From: CAVXEH01 sp963805305
Lineage (GTDB): Bacteria > Chloroflexota > Limnocylindria > QHBO01
Assembly: GCA_963805305.1 (NCBI GenBank)
Contig: CAWDTM010000008.1
Span: 186,001 to 250,000, forward strand
Length of the DNA: 64,000 bases
Direction: 5' to 3'
Part shown: piece after piece, positions 32,603 to 44,264 of the stretch
How the letters are laid out: each line of letters opens with the position of its first letter
Numbering within the stretch: the first letter of the stretch is position 1
Notes under the pieces: generated by a model
Databases searched by the model: none
What the model was told of the DNA's origin: nothing
Seen by the model: the letters and a program-made list of their open reading frames with translations, nothing else
Made by a program: the position numbers and the translations under genes

Positions 32603-33076
32603 ATGCCGCGTCGTCCCACCATCGCCCGGAAGACCAAGTACGAGGAGAAGCTGGTCGGCACCGCGCTGACCATGAGCCAGCTCACGAGCAAGCTCATGCA
32701 CGGCGGCAAGCGCCAGCTCGCCGCGCGCATCCTCGAGGATGCCATCGCCCGCTGCGAGAAGCAGACCGGCCGGTCCGGTGTCGAGGTCATGGAGCTTGCC
32801 CTGCGCAACGCGATGCCGCTCATCGAGGTCAAGCCCAAGCGCGTCGGTGGCTCCACGTACCAGATCCCCGTCGAGGTCCGGGCGGACCGCCGCGTCTCGC
32901 TGGGCATGCGCTGGCTCATCGAGGCCGCGCGCAAGCGCAGCGGCCGCAGCATGGCAGACAAGCTGGCCTCCGAGTTCATGGACGCCAGCAACGGCATCGG
33001 CGCGGCCGTGAAGCGCCGCGAGGACACGCATCGGATGGCGGAGGCCAATCGGGCCTTCAGCCATTTCAAGTGGTAG
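32603..33076 (+). CDS. rpsG: Ribosomal protein S7
   Basis: The 157-residue S7 nucleates assembly of the 30S head and binds the 16S 3' domain. Characteristic segments are the MPRRPTIARK start, VELALRNAMPLIEVKPKRVGGSTYQIP and the C-terminal HRMAEANRAFSHFKW. It follows rpsL by 3 bp in the standard str order. Nothing unusual. Confidence 0.97.
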   Translation: MPRRPTIARKTKYEEKLVGTALTMSQLTSKLMHGGKRQLAARILEDAIARCEKQTGRSGVEVMELALRNAMPLIEVKPKRVGGSTYQIPVEVRADRRVSLGMRWLIEAARKRSGRSMADKLASEFMDASNGIGAAVKRREDTHRMAEANRAFSHFKW

Positions 33077-33080
33077 GCAG

Positions 33081-35192
<2,112 letters not shown>

Positions 35193-35222
35193 CGATAACA
35201 AGGAGCGACGAAGGAAGCATCC

Positions 35223-36425
<1,203 letters not shown>

Positions 36426-36427
36426 CC

Positions 36428-36736
36428 ATGGCCAAGCAGCGCATCCGCATCCGGCTCAAGGCGTACGACCACAAGCTGCTCGACCAGTCGGCCGAGCAGA
36501 TCGTGGAGACGGCGCAGCGAACCGGTGCCGACGTGGCGGGACCTGTCCCGCTGCCGACCCGGATCGAGAAGTACACCGTCATCCGCGGGCCGTTCGCCCA
36601 CAAGGATGGTCGGGAGCAGTTCGAGATCCGGACGCACAAGCGCCTGATCGACATCATCGATCCGTCCACCAAGACGGTCGACGCGCTGATGCGGCTGTCG
36701 CTCGCGGCCGGCGTGGATATCGAGATCAAGATGTGA
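36428..36736 (+). CDS. rpsJ: Ribosomal protein S10
   Basis: The 102-residue S10 (NusE) has the classic IRIRLKAYDHKLLDQSAEQIVETA start and the VIRGPFAHKDGREQFEIRTHKR loop. It sits in the 30S head and also joins NusB in antitermination. It begins 2 bp after tuf, so the S10 operon is joined to str with no room for its own promoter. Confidence 0.97.
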   Translation: MAKQRIRIRLKAYDHKLLDQSAEQIVETAQRTGADVAGPVPLPTRIEKYTVIRGPFAHKDGREQFEIRTHKRLIDIIDPSTKTVDALMRLSLAAGVDIEIKM

Positions 36737-36797
36737 TGTGTGGGCGGTGCCGAACGTGCGCCGCCCGCCCATCCGCCATCAGGAGGAAGCACAGACA

Positions 36798-37421
36798 GTG
36801 CCGGCAGGAATCATCGGGCGAAAGCTCGGCATGACGCGAATCTTCATCGAGGACGGCACGGTCGTCCCGGTGAGCGTCATCGAGGCAACCCCGAACACCG
36901 TGGCGCGGCTCCGGACCCCGGAGCGGGACGGCTATGCCGCGCTCCAGCTCGTGGCCGGCACCGCGAAGAAGGTGACGCGGCCGGTTGCCGGCCAGTTCAA
37001 GCACCTCGACAAGGAGGCGGCGAAACCCCGCCGGGTCTCCGAGTTTCGGGTCGATGCGCTCGCGGACTACGAGGTCGGGCAGCAGCTCGACGTCTCGCTG
37101 TTCGAGGCGGGCGAGCTGGTCGACGTGACCGGGATGAGCAAGGGCAAGGGATTCACGGGCACCATCGCGCGGCACCACTTCAAGCGCGGTCCCAAGACCC
37201 ACGGATCCAACAACTACCGGCAGCCCGGCTCGGTGGGAGCCGGTACCACGCCGGGGCGCGTCTTCCTCAACACCAAGATGTCCGGACACATGGGTGACGA
37301 GCAGGTCACCGTCAAGAAGCTCAAGGTCGTGCGGGTCGATCCCGACCGGAACCTGATCCTGGTCAAGGGTGCGGTCCCCGGGGCACGCAACGGCCTGCTG
37401 CTCGTGCAGAAGGCGAAGTGA
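36798..37421 (+). CDS. rplC: Ribosomal protein L3
   Basis: The 207-residue L3 has MPAGIIGRKLGMTRIF at its start and the extended peptidyl-transferase loop GSVGAGTTPGRVF. I used the GTG at 36798, which has AGGAGG 11 nt upstream; in-frame upstream sequence from 36738 is not L3-like. L3 begins 50S assembly at the 23S 3' end. Confidence 0.95.
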   Translation: MPAGIIGRKLGMTRIFIEDGTVVPVSVIEATPNTVARLRTPERDGYAALQLVAGTAKKVTRPVAGQFKHLDKEAAKPRRVSEFRVDALADYEVGQQLDVSLFEAGELVDVTGMSKGKGFTGTIARHHFKRGPKTHGSNNYRQPGSVGAGTTPGRVFLNTKMSGHMGDEQVTVKKLKVVRVDPDRNLILVKGAVPGARNGLLLVQKAK

Positions 37422-37423
37422 CG

Positions 37424-38047
37424 ATGCCGCAGACCAAGATCATCAACGCGAAGGGCAAGGAGGCCGGCTCCGTGGAGCTCGCCGACTCGCTCTTCGGCGC
37501 GCCCGTGAACGAGGCGCTCATCCACCAGGCGGTCGTTCGACAGCAGGCGCAGGGGCGCCTGGGGACGTCCGCGACCCAGACGCGAGCCATGGTCACCGGC
37601 GGCGGCCGCAAGCCGTGGCGCCAGAAGGGAACAGGCCGGGCGCGACAGGGAAGCCGGACGGCTCCGCACTGGCGGGGCGGGGGGGTGGTCTTCGGGCCGC
37701 ATCCGCGCGACTACGACGCGAAGATGCCCGCCAAGATGCGACGCGCTGCGCTGCGCGGGGTCCTCTCGGCGAAGCAGGCCGATGGAGCGCTCCGCATCGT
37801 GGAGAGCATCGCGATCGACGAGCCGAAGACCCGCGCCTTCATCGAGCTCCTCGAGGCATGGAAGGCAGAGGGCAAGGTGCTCCTCGTGCTGCCCACCCGG
37901 GACTCCACCGTGGAACGCTCCTGCGCGAACCTGCGCGAGGTCCGGGTGCTCCTCGCCGACAGCCTGAACGTGGTCGACCTCCTCGAGGCCGATACCGTCG
38001 TCTTCACCCGCGACGCGCTGACGCGGGCCACCGAGGTGTACGCGTGA
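37424..38047 (+). CDS. rplD: Ribosomal protein L4
   Basis: The 207-residue L4 carries the exit-tunnel loop GGGRKPWRQKGTGRARQGS, where macrolide-resistance changes arise; it appears wild type. It is the usual autogenous regulator of the S10 operon in other bacteria. Either ATG 37424 or a GTG at 37418 overlapping the rplC stop could be the start; spacing from GAAGG favours the ATG. Confidence 0.95.
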   Translation: MPQTKIINAKGKEAGSVELADSLFGAPVNEALIHQAVVRQQAQGRLGTSATQTRAMVTGGGRKPWRQKGTGRARQGSRTAPHWRGGGVVFGPHPRDYDAKMPAKMRRAALRGVLSAKQADGALRIVESIAIDEPKTRAFIELLEAWKAEGKVLLVLPTRDSTVERSCANLREVRVLLADSLNVVDLLEADTVVFTRDALTRATEVYA

Positions 38048-38337
38048 CCAGCATCGTGCACGACATCCTGATCCGCCCGGTGATCAGCGAGAAGAGCGTC
38101 GCGGAGACCGAGCGCAACAACTACACGTTCGCCGTCGCGCGTGACGCGAACAAGTTCCAGATCAAGGCCGCCGTCGAAGCCGAGTTCAAGGTCGACGTCC
38201 TCGGTGTCCGGGTCATGACCGTGAAGCCCAAGGAGAAGCGTCGAGGCCGGCGCACCCCGGGCATGGTCCCCGGCTGGCGGAAGGCGGTCGTGACGATCGC
38301 CGCTGGCCAGAAGATCGAGCTCTTCGAGGCCGTCTGA
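38044..38337 (+). CDS. rplW: Ribosomal protein L23
   Basis: The 97-residue L23 docks trigger factor and SRP at the tunnel exit. ILIRPVISEKSVAETERNNYTFAV and the KPKEKRRGRRTPGMVPGWRK arm are diagnostic. The GTG at 38044 overlaps the rplD stop (GTGA) and has GAGGTG 6 nt upstream. Confidence 0.95.
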   Translation: MTSIVHDILIRPVISEKSVAETERNNYTFAVARDANKFQIKAAVEAEFKVDVLGVRVMTVKPKEKRRGRRTPGMVPGWRKAVVTIAAGQKIELFEAV

Positions 38338-38338
38338 C

Positions 38339-39172
38339 ATGCCACTTCGCAGCTACCGACCCACGAGCCCCGGGCGTCGCCAGATGACACGCTCGACGTT
38401 CGAGGAGATCACCACCTCCGAGCCGCACAAGCCGCTCACCGAGCGGCTCCAGAAGCACGCCGGTCGCAACAGCCAGGGCAAGCTCACCGTTCGCCACCAG
38501 GGGAGCGGCCACAAGCGGCTGTACCGCGTCATCGACTGGAAGCGCGACAAGCCTGGCGTGCCGGCGCGGATTGCCACGATCGAGTACGACCCGAACCGGT
38601 CGGCCCGGATCGCGCTGCTCCACTACGCCGATGGCGAGAAGCGCTACATGCTCCTGCCGCACGGCCTGGGGATCGGCGACACGGTGACCTCCGGGCCGGA
38701 TGCCGAGGCGCTGCCCGGCAACGCCCTGCCGCTGTCGCGCATTCCGCTGGGCACCCAGATTCACAACATCGAGCTCGTGGCCGGCCGCGGGGGCCAGATC
38801 GTGCGTTCCGCGGGGAGCAGCGCCCAGCTGCTCGCCAAGGAGGGCGATCACGCTACCGTCCGGCTTCCGTCCGGCGAGGTGCGCCGCGTGCGTGCCGCGT
38901 GCGTGGCGACCATCGGCCAGGTGAGCAACCTGGACCACGGGAACCAGAAGATCGGCACCGCCGGGCGGGCGCGGCACATGGGCCGCCGACCCGAGGTGCG
39001 CGGATCGGTCATGAACCCCCGCGACCACCCGCATGGCGGCGGCGAGGGCAAGTCCTCGATCGGGATGCCGCCCAAGACGCCGTGGGGCAAGCCGGCCATG
39101 GGTCTCCGGACCCGGGCCAAGGCCAAGGCGAGCAACAAGATGATCGTCCGGCGTCGGTACGGACGCGGTTAG
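38339..39172 (+). CDS. rplB: Ribosomal protein L2
   Basis: The 277-residue L2 contacts the peptidyl-transferase region and bridges the subunits. The near-universal MNPRDHPHGGGEG segment with the key His is present. It follows rplW by one base. Length and sequence are typical. Confidence 0.97.
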   Translation: MPLRSYRPTSPGRRQMTRSTFEEITTSEPHKPLTERLQKHAGRNSQGKLTVRHQGSGHKRLYRVIDWKRDKPGVPARIATIEYDPNRSARIALLHYADGEKRYMLLPHGLGIGDTVTSGPDAEALPGNALPLSRIPLGTQIHNIELVAGRGGQIVRSAGSSAQLLAKEGDHATVRLPSGEVRRVRAACVATIGQVSNLDHGNQKIGTAGRARHMGRRPEVRGSVMNPRDHPHGGGEGKSSIGMPPKTPWGKPAMGLRTRAKAKASNKMIVRRRYGRG

Positions 39173-39181
39173 GAGAGCGCG

Positions 39182-39466
39182 ATGAGTCGTTCCGTCAAGA
39201 AGGGACCGTTCGTCGACGCGCGCCTGCTCGGCCGCATCGACGACATGAACAAGCGCAACGAGCGCAAGGTGCTGAAGACCTGGTCGCGGGCGAGCGTGAT
39301 CTTCCCGCAGATGATCGGGCACACCATCGCCGTCCACGACGGGCGGCGGCACGTGCCGGTCTTCGTCACCGAGAACATGGTCGGGCATCGGCTCGGCGAG
39401 TTCGCGCCCACGCGCACCTACCGCGGCCACGGCAAGGCCACCGAGCGCTCGTCGGCGCTGAAGTAG
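39182..39466 (+). CDS. rpsS: Ribosomal protein S19
   Basis: The 94-residue S19 of the 30S head shows SRSVKKGPFVDARLL and HNGRRHVPV-like VHDGRRHVPVFVTENMVGH. AGGAG precedes the ATG by 6 nt. It lies in standard S10 operon order. Confidence 0.96.
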   Translation: MSRSVKKGPFVDARLLGRIDDMNKRNERKVLKTWSRASVIFPQMIGHTIAVHDGRRHVPVFVTENMVGHRLGEFAPTRTYRGHGKATERSSALK

Positions 39467-39476
39467 GAGCGAGCCG

Positions 39477-39815
39477 ATGCAAGTGACCGCAACCGCCCGC
39501 TACGTTCGGCTCAGCCCGCGCAAGGTGCGCCTGGTGACCGAGCTCATCACGGGCAAGCCCGTGGAGGAGGCAGCCGCCATCCTGCGGTTCCTTCCCAACG
39601 CCGCCGCGCGCGACGTCGCGAAGGTGCTCAAGAGCGCGACCGCCAACGCGGAGAACAACTTCAACCTGTCCGCCGATGAGCTCGTCGTCGCGCGAGCCAT
39701 CGCGGACGACGGACCCACGCTCAAGCGGTATCGGCCGCGGGCGCAGGGCCGGACCTTCCAGATTCTGAAGCGCACCAGCCACATCACCGTCGCCGTGGCT
39801 GACAAGGAGGCCTGA
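39477..39815 (+). CDS. rplV: Ribosomal protein L22
   Basis: The 112-residue L22 lines the exit tunnel; YVRLSPRKVRLV and the tunnel hairpin LKRYRPRAQGR are present and look macrolide sensitive. Its stop overlaps the rpsC start by one base (TGATG). Confidence 0.96.
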   Translation: MQVTATARYVRLSPRKVRLVTELITGKPVEEAAAILRFLPNAAARDVAKVLKSATANAENNFNLSADELVVARAIADDGPTLKRYRPRAQGRTFQILKRTSHITVAVADKEA

Positions 39816-40609
39816 TGGGTCACAAGGTTCACCCGTACGGCTTCCGGATCGGTGTGATCAAGCCGTGGCTGGCCAAGTGGTACGCGGATCGCGACTACGC
39901 CAGCCTGCTGCAGGAGGACATGCGGATCCGGCAGCTCGTCGCAAAGCAGCTGTCGAACGCGAGCGTCAGCCACGTCGAGATCGAGCGGGGCATCAACCAC
40001 GTCACGGTCACGGTGCACTCCGCCAAGCCGGGCATCGTCATCGGCAAGGGCGGCGCGAACGTCGAAGCGCTGCGCACGAACGTCGGCAAGCTGACCGACA
40101 AGAAGGTCAAGCTCGAGATCAAGGAGATCCTGCAGCCGGAGCTCGACGCCGTGCTGGTGGCCCAGAACGTGGCCGGCCAGCTCGAGCGCCGCATTGCGTT
40201 CCGCAAGGCGATCAAGCAGGCGATCCAGCGTTCGATCAAGGCCGGCGCCAAGGGGGTCAAGGTGCAGGTCTCCGGCCGGCTCGGCGGCTCCGAGATGAGC
40301 CGCACCGAGTGGGACCGCGAAGGCAGGATCCCGCTCGGCACCCTGCGCGCCGACATCAGCTACGGCATGGTCCACGCGCGGACCACCTACGGACGCATCG
40401 GCGTCAAGGCCTGGATCTACCGCGGCGAGCAGCTCGGGGATCGGCCGGGCCTGGCCCGCACGGAGCCTCGCGAGCAGCGACGCCCGCGCGGTGGCCGCGG
40501 TCGGGGTGGCTCCACCGCGCCGGCGGCACCCGCAGCGGTGGCCGCCGGATCCGACGCCCCGGCGTCGACAGCCAGCAGGGAGCCGGTGAAGCCGGCCGAG
40601 GAGGCCTGA
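39815..40609 (+). CDS. rpsC: Ribosomal protein S3
   Basis: S3 forms the mRNA entry helicase with S4 and S5. The KH domain has VIGKGGANVEALR and the C-terminal domain SGRLGGSEMSR. At 264 residues it is longer than E. coli S3, owing to an Arg/Gly-rich then Ala/Pro-rich tail after about 215 (RGGRGRGG, then low complexity). The tail is probably disordered and lineage specific. Confidence 0.96.
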   Translation: MGHKVHPYGFRIGVIKPWLAKWYADRDYASLLQEDMRIRQLVAKQLSNASVSHVEIERGINHVTVTVHSAKPGIVIGKGGANVEALRTNVGKLTDKKVKLEIKEILQPELDAVLVAQNVAGQLERRIAFRKAIKQAIQRSIKAGAKGVKVQVSGRLGGSEMSRTEWDREGRIPLGTLRADISYGMVHARTTYGRIGVKAWIYRGEQLGDRPGLARTEPREQRRPRGGRGRGGSTAPAAPAAVAAGSDAPASTASREPVKPAEEA

Positions 40610-40613
40610 TCCG

Positions 40614-41042
40614 ATGCTGATGCCAAAGCGCGTCAAGCACCGCAAGGTCCAGCGCGGCCGCCGGGCCGGAATGGCCAAGGGCGGCACCCAGGTCAGCTTC
40701 GGCGACTACGGGCTGATGGCCGAGGAGGTCTGCTGGCTGACCAGCCGCCAGATCGAGGCGGCGCGGCGAGCCATGACGCACCACGTCAAGCGCGGCGGCC
40801 GGATCTGGATCCGGGTCTTTCCCGACAAGCCGGTCACCAAGAAGCCCGCGGAGGTCCGCATGGGCTCCGGGAAGGGTGCCCCCGACCACTGGGTCGCGGT
40901 CGTCAAGCCCGGGCGGGTGATGTTCGAGATGGCCGGCGTGCCGGAGCCGATTGCCCGCGAGGCGATGCGGCTGGCCAGCCACAAGCTGCCGATCTCGACG
41001 AAGTTCGTCGTCAAGGAGGGCTTCGAGCATGGACATCAGTGA
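40614..41042 (+). CDS. rplP: Ribosomal protein L16
   Basis: The 142-residue L16 helps shape the A site; KRVKHRKVQRGRRAGMAKGG and GKGAPDHWVAVVKPGR are typical. ATG 40614 or the in-frame ATG two codons later (40620) may be used. Its last 14 bases overlap rpmC. Confidence 0.96.
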   Translation: MLMPKRVKHRKVQRGRRAGMAKGGTQVSFGDYGLMAEEVCWLTSRQIEAARRAMTHHVKRGGRIWIRVFPDKPVTKKPAEVRMGSGKGAPDHWVAVVKPGRVMFEMAGVPEPIAREAMRLASHKLPISTKFVVKEGFEHGHQ

Positions 41043-41250
41043 GATCCGGGCTCTCTCTGACGCCGACCTGGAGGCGCAGCTGCTCGATGCCAAGCAGGAG
41101 CTGTGGAAGATCCGATTCGATCTCGCCACGCGCCAGGAGAAGAACTACAGCAGGCTGCCGGCGACCCGCAAGCGGATCGCTCGCATCCTGACGGTGATGA
41201 CCGAGCGCCGACACGCGGCTGACGCTGACGGCGTGGAGAAGGCCAGCTGA
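41029..41250 (+). CDS. rpmC: Ribosomal protein L29
   Basis: The 73-residue two-helix L29 begins inside the end of rplP; AAGGAGGG there gives it a strong binding site. ELWKIRFDLATRQEKNYSRLPATRKRIAR is the conserved core. It lies near the tunnel exit beside L23. Confidence 0.95.
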   Translation: MDISEIRALSDADLEAQLLDAKQELWKIRFDLATRQEKNYSRLPATRKRIARILTVMTERRHAADADGVEKAS

Positions 41251-41519
41251 TGCAGGGCAAACGAAGAACGAAGGTCGGGCGCGTCGTGTCCGACAAGATG
41301 GACAAGACGGTGGTCGTGAGCGTGGAACGGCTCCGGCGGCACCCGATCTACAAGCGGGTCGTGCGCCTGTCGAGCAAGTTCAAGGCGCATGACGAGGAGA
41401 ACACCGCCCGGGTCGGCGACACCGTGCGCATCGAGGAGAGCCGCCCGCTCTCCCGCGACAAGCGCTGGACGGTGGTGCAGGTCGTGGCGCGTGGCTCCAA
41501 CGAGGAGCTGGTGGGCTAG
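41250..41519 (+). CDS. rpsQ: Ribosomal protein S17
   Basis: The 89-residue OB-fold S17 is an early 30S binder; GRVVSDKMDKTVVVSVERL and HDEENTARVGDTVRIEESRPLSRDK-type segments are clear. It overlaps rpmC by one base (TGATG). Confidence 0.96.
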   Translation: MQGKRRTKVGRVVSDKMDKTVVVSVERLRRHPIYKRVVRLSSKFKAHDEENTARVGDTVRIEESRPLSRDKRWTVVQVVARGSNEELVG

Positions 41520-41888
41520 ATGATCCGTCAGTACACCAGGCTGCGCGTCGCCGATAACACCGGGGCGCGGACGCTGATGTGCATCACCATCATCGGCCGA
41601 TCGGGCACCGATTCGGCCGAGGTCGGTGACGTCATCGTCGCCAGCGTGAAGCAGGCGCTGCCCAACTCGGGCGTCAAGAAGGGCGACGTCGTGCGCGCGG
41701 TTATCGTGCGCACCGCGAAGGAGTATGGCCGTCCCGATGGGAGCCACATCCGCTTCGACGAGAACGCCGCCGTCCTCATCACTCCCCAGGGCAATCCGCG
41801 CGGAACCCGGATCTTCGGGCCGGTGGCTCGGGAGCTCCGCGAGCGCAACTACATGAAGATCGTGTCGCTTGCCCCGGAGGTGCTCTAG
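41520..41888 (+). CDS. rplN: Ribosomal protein L14
   Basis: The 122-residue L14 begins MIRQYTRLRVADNTGA and contains the GVKKGDVVRAVIVRT loop. It contacts the 30S through bridge B8 and is the RsfS silencing target. It abuts both neighbours without spacing. Confidence 0.97.
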   Translation: MIRQYTRLRVADNTGARTLMCITIIGRSGTDSAEVGDVIVASVKQALPNSGVKKGDVVRAVIVRTAKEYGRPDGSHIRFDENAAVLITPQGNPRGTRIFGPVARELRERNYMKIVSLAPEVL

Positions 41889-42224
41889 ATGGCGAACGTG
41901 AAGAAGGGCGACACTGTGCTGGTGATCGCCGGCAAGGACCGCGGCAAGCGCGGGACGGTCGACCGGATCGAGCGCACGAAGCGTGGGCTCGGCGTGGTCG
42001 TCCCCGGCGTGAACATGGCCAAGAAGCACATGCGTCCTCGAAGCCAGACCCAGCAGGCCGGCATCCTGGACATCCCCGTCCCGCTGCACATCAGCAACGT
42101 GATGGTGATCTGCCCCAGCTGCGAGAAGCCGACCCGGGTGGCGCACGCGCACGTCGAGGGCGACGTCAAGCGTAGCGTTCGCGTCTGCCGCAACTGCGGC
42201 GAGCAGATGGAGGTGCTCAAGTGA
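41889..42224 (+). CDS. rplX: Ribosomal protein L24, zinc-ribbon type
   Basis: The 111-residue L24 has the KOW motif (VKKGDTVLVIAGKDRGKRGTV) and a C-terminal CxxC pair set (C75/C78 and C100/C103) that should bind zinc. It is an assembly starter of the 50S. It starts directly after the rplN stop. Confidence 0.95.
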   Translation: MANVKKGDTVLVIAGKDRGKRGTVDRIERTKRGLGVVVPGVNMAKKHMRPRSQTQQAGILDIPVPLHISNVMVICPSCEKPTRVAHAHVEGDVKRSVRVCRNCGEQMEVLK

Positions 42225-42964
42225 GCCCTGACGCCAAGACGCCGCGCACGCGTGCTCCGAAAACCGCCGCCAGCGCCGCTGCCAAGCCCGCTGCCAGGGC
42301 GGGGTCGCGAGCCGCGAAGCCGGCTGCCGCGAAGACCGCCGCCCCGACGAAGGCTGCCGCCCCGGCCAAGGCTGAGGGAGGGACCCGAATGGAGTCCCGA
42401 CCGTCGTACAGCCGGCCGATCTACGCAGGGCTTCGCCAGCGGTATCACGACGAGGTGGTCCCCGCGCTGCAGCGGGAGTTCACCTACGCGAACCCCATGC
42501 AGATACCACGCGTGGACAAGGTGATCGTGAACATCGGGCTGGGCGAGGCGATCCAGAACGCCAAGGCGATCGACGCCGCCGTGGGCGACCTCGCGACCAT
42601 CACCGGGCAGAAGCCCATCGTGACCCGCGCACGCCGCTCGATCGCGCAGTTCCGGCTGCGGACCGGGATGCCCATCGGGGCCAAGGTCACGCTCCGCGGG
42701 CAGCGGATGTACGACTTCCTGGAGCGCACCCTGAACCTGGCGCTCCCCCGCATCCGCGACTTCCGCGGAATCCCGACGCGCTCGTTCGACGGCCGCGGCA
42801 ACTTCACGCTGGGCCTGCGGGAGCAGCTCGTCTATCCAGAGATCGATTACGACGCCATCGACCGGCTCCGAGGCCTCGAGGTGAGCATCGTGACCACCGC
42901 ACGCACCGACGAAGAGGGACGCAAGCTCCTCCAGCTGATGGGCATGCCGTTCCAGAGCGCCTGA
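42221..42964 (+). CDS. rplE: Ribosomal protein L5 with Ala/Lys-rich N-terminal extension
   Basis: The L5 core (residues 57-247) binds 5S rRNA; RVDKVIVNIGLGEA and TGMPIGAKVTLRG are standard. Before it lie 56 residues made almost only of Ala, Lys, Pro, Thr and Arg, resembling a histone H1 tail, when read from the GTG at 42221 that overlaps the rplX stop. An ATG at 42389 with GAGGGAGG 7 nt upstream would give a normal 191-residue L5. Both starts may be used. Confidence 0.93.
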   Translation: MSPDAKTPRTRAPKTAASAAAKPAARAGSRAAKPAAAKTAAPTKAAAPAKAEGGTRMESRPSYSRPIYAGLRQRYHDEVVPALQREFTYANPMQIPRVDKVIVNIGLGEAIQNAKAIDAAVGDLATITGQKPIVTRARRSIAQFRLRTGMPIGAKVTLRGQRMYDFLERTLNLALPRIRDFRGIPTRSFDGRGNFTLGLREQLVYPEIDYDAIDRLRGLEVSIVTTARTDEEGRKLLQLMGMPFQSA

Positions 42965-43006
42965 TCGCGCCGCACAAAGGCACAAGGAAGGATTCGGACC
43001 AGCCGC

Positions 43007-43192
43007 ATGGCAAAGAAGTCAATGATCGCGAAGGCACAGCGCGAGCCGCGGTTCTCCGCACGGCAGCACAACCGCTGCTCCATCTGCGGGCGACCGCGCG
43101 GCTACATGCGCCGTTTCGCCATGTGCCGCATCTGCTTCCGGGAGCGGGCCCTCGAAGGGTTCCTGCCGGGAGTCACCAAGTCGAGCTGGTAG
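43007..43192 (+). CDS. rpsN: Ribosomal protein S14, zinc type
   Basis: The 61-residue S14 is the short zinc-binding form: C24, C27, C40 and C43 are the ligands. It completes the 30S head. AAGGAAGG lies upstream in a 42-bp gap. No cysteine-free paralogue is present in this window. Confidence 0.96.
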   Translation: MAKKSMIAKAQREPRFSARQHNRCSICGRPRGYMRRFAMCRICFRERALEGFLPGVTKSSW

Positions 43193-43210
43193 TACCAGGC
43201 CGATGTCGAC

Positions 43211-43227
43211 GGCCGCCACGAGCGGCC
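43211..43227 (+). promoter_or_regulatory. Hairpin between rpsN and rpsH
   Basis: GGCCGC-CACGA-GCGGCC is a perfect 6-bp stem with a 5-nt loop inside the 107-bp gap 43193-43299, the largest within the spc section. No T-run follows. It might be a protein-binding or processing site; nothing else is seen in the gap. Confidence 0.3.
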
Positions 43228-43299
43228 ACATCAGCGGAAGGCGCCTCCCACGCGCGAGCGTGACGCGAACCACCGCCGAGGAGTGACAAGAAGAGAACG

Positions 43300-43698
43300 A
43301 TGAACACATCCGATCCGATCGCCGACATGCTGACGCGGATTCGCAACGCCAGCGCGGCGCGGCACAGGGACCTGACGCTGCCCTCGTCGAAGGTGAAGCG
43401 CGAAATCGCGCGCATCCTGACCGAGGAGGGCTTCATCGAGTCGTGGGACACCGCGACCGAGGGCGTGCAGGAGATGCTCTCCGTGCGCCTCAAGTACGTC
43501 GAGGGTCGCACGCCGGTCGTGTCGGGCCTCAAGCGCATCAGCAAGCCAGGCTTGCGCGTCTACGCGCGCAAGACCGAGATCCCGCGCGTCCTGGGCGGGC
43601 TCGGGCTGGCCATCCTCTCCACCTCCCGCGGGATCATGACCGGGTCGCAGGCCCGGAAGCTGAATCTCGGCGGCGAGGTGCTGTGCTACGTCTGGTAG
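43300..43698 (+). CDS. rpsH: Ribosomal protein S8
   Basis: The 132-residue S8 begins NTSDPIADMLTRIRNASAAR and ends with the conserved STSRGIMTGSQAR and GGEVLCYVW. It binds 16S helix 21 and represses the spc operon in E. coli. AAGAAGAG precedes the ATG. Confidence 0.97.
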   Translation: MNTSDPIADMLTRIRNASAARHRDLTLPSSKVKREIARILTEEGFIESWDTATEGVQEMLSVRLKYVEGRTPVVSGLKRISKPGLRVYARKTEIPRVLGGLGLAILSTSRGIMTGSQARKLNLGGEVLCYVW

Positions 43699-43709
43699 GG
43701 GAGCGAGCC

Positions 43710-44258
43710 ATGTCACGAATCGGTCGCATGCCGATCCCCGTCCCCGCCGGCGTGGAGGTCACCCAGCAGGGCAACCACCTCACGGTGAAGGGGCCGCTGG
43801 GCACCCTCGAGCGGACGCTGCACCGCGAGATGACCATCGAGCGCGACGACGGAGCGCTGCGCGTGGTGCGTCCCAGCGATGAGCCGCGCCATCGGGCCCT
43901 CCATGGCCTCACCCGGACGCTGGTCGCCAACATGGTGACCGGGGTGACCACCGGGTTCACGAAGAACCTCGAGATCTCCGGGGTGGGCTACCGCGCCCAG
44001 CTCCAGGGCGAGAAGCTCGTCCTGGCCCTCGGCTACTCGCACCCGGTGGAGGTCACGCCCCCCGAGGGGATTCGCTTCTCGCTCGATACGCCGACCCGGC
44101 TGTCGGTCATTGGTGCCGACAAGGAGCTCGTGGGCCAGGTGGCTGCGGACATCCGGTCGCGCCGCAAGCCGGAGCCCTACAAGGGCAAGGGGATCCGATA
44201 TGCCGGCGAGCAGATCCTCCGCAAGGCCGGCAAGGCCGGCAAGGTTGGAGGAGCGTAG
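43710..44258 (+). CDS. rplF: Ribosomal protein L6
   Basis: The 182-residue L6 has two repeated domains; SRIGRMPIPVPAGVEV and the C-terminal RRKPEPYKGKGIRY are diagnostic. GGGGAG precedes the ATG at 43710. It lies near the GTPase centre of the 50S. Confidence 0.97.
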   Translation: MSRIGRMPIPVPAGVEVTQQGNHLTVKGPLGTLERTLHREMTIERDDGALRVVRPSDEPRHRALHGLTRTLVANMVTGVTTGFTKNLEISGVGYRAQLQGEKLVLALGYSHPVEVTPPEGIRFSLDTPTRLSVIGADKELVGQVAADIRSRRKPEPYKGKGIRYAGEQILRKAGKAGKVGGA

Positions 44259-44264
44259 GACGCC

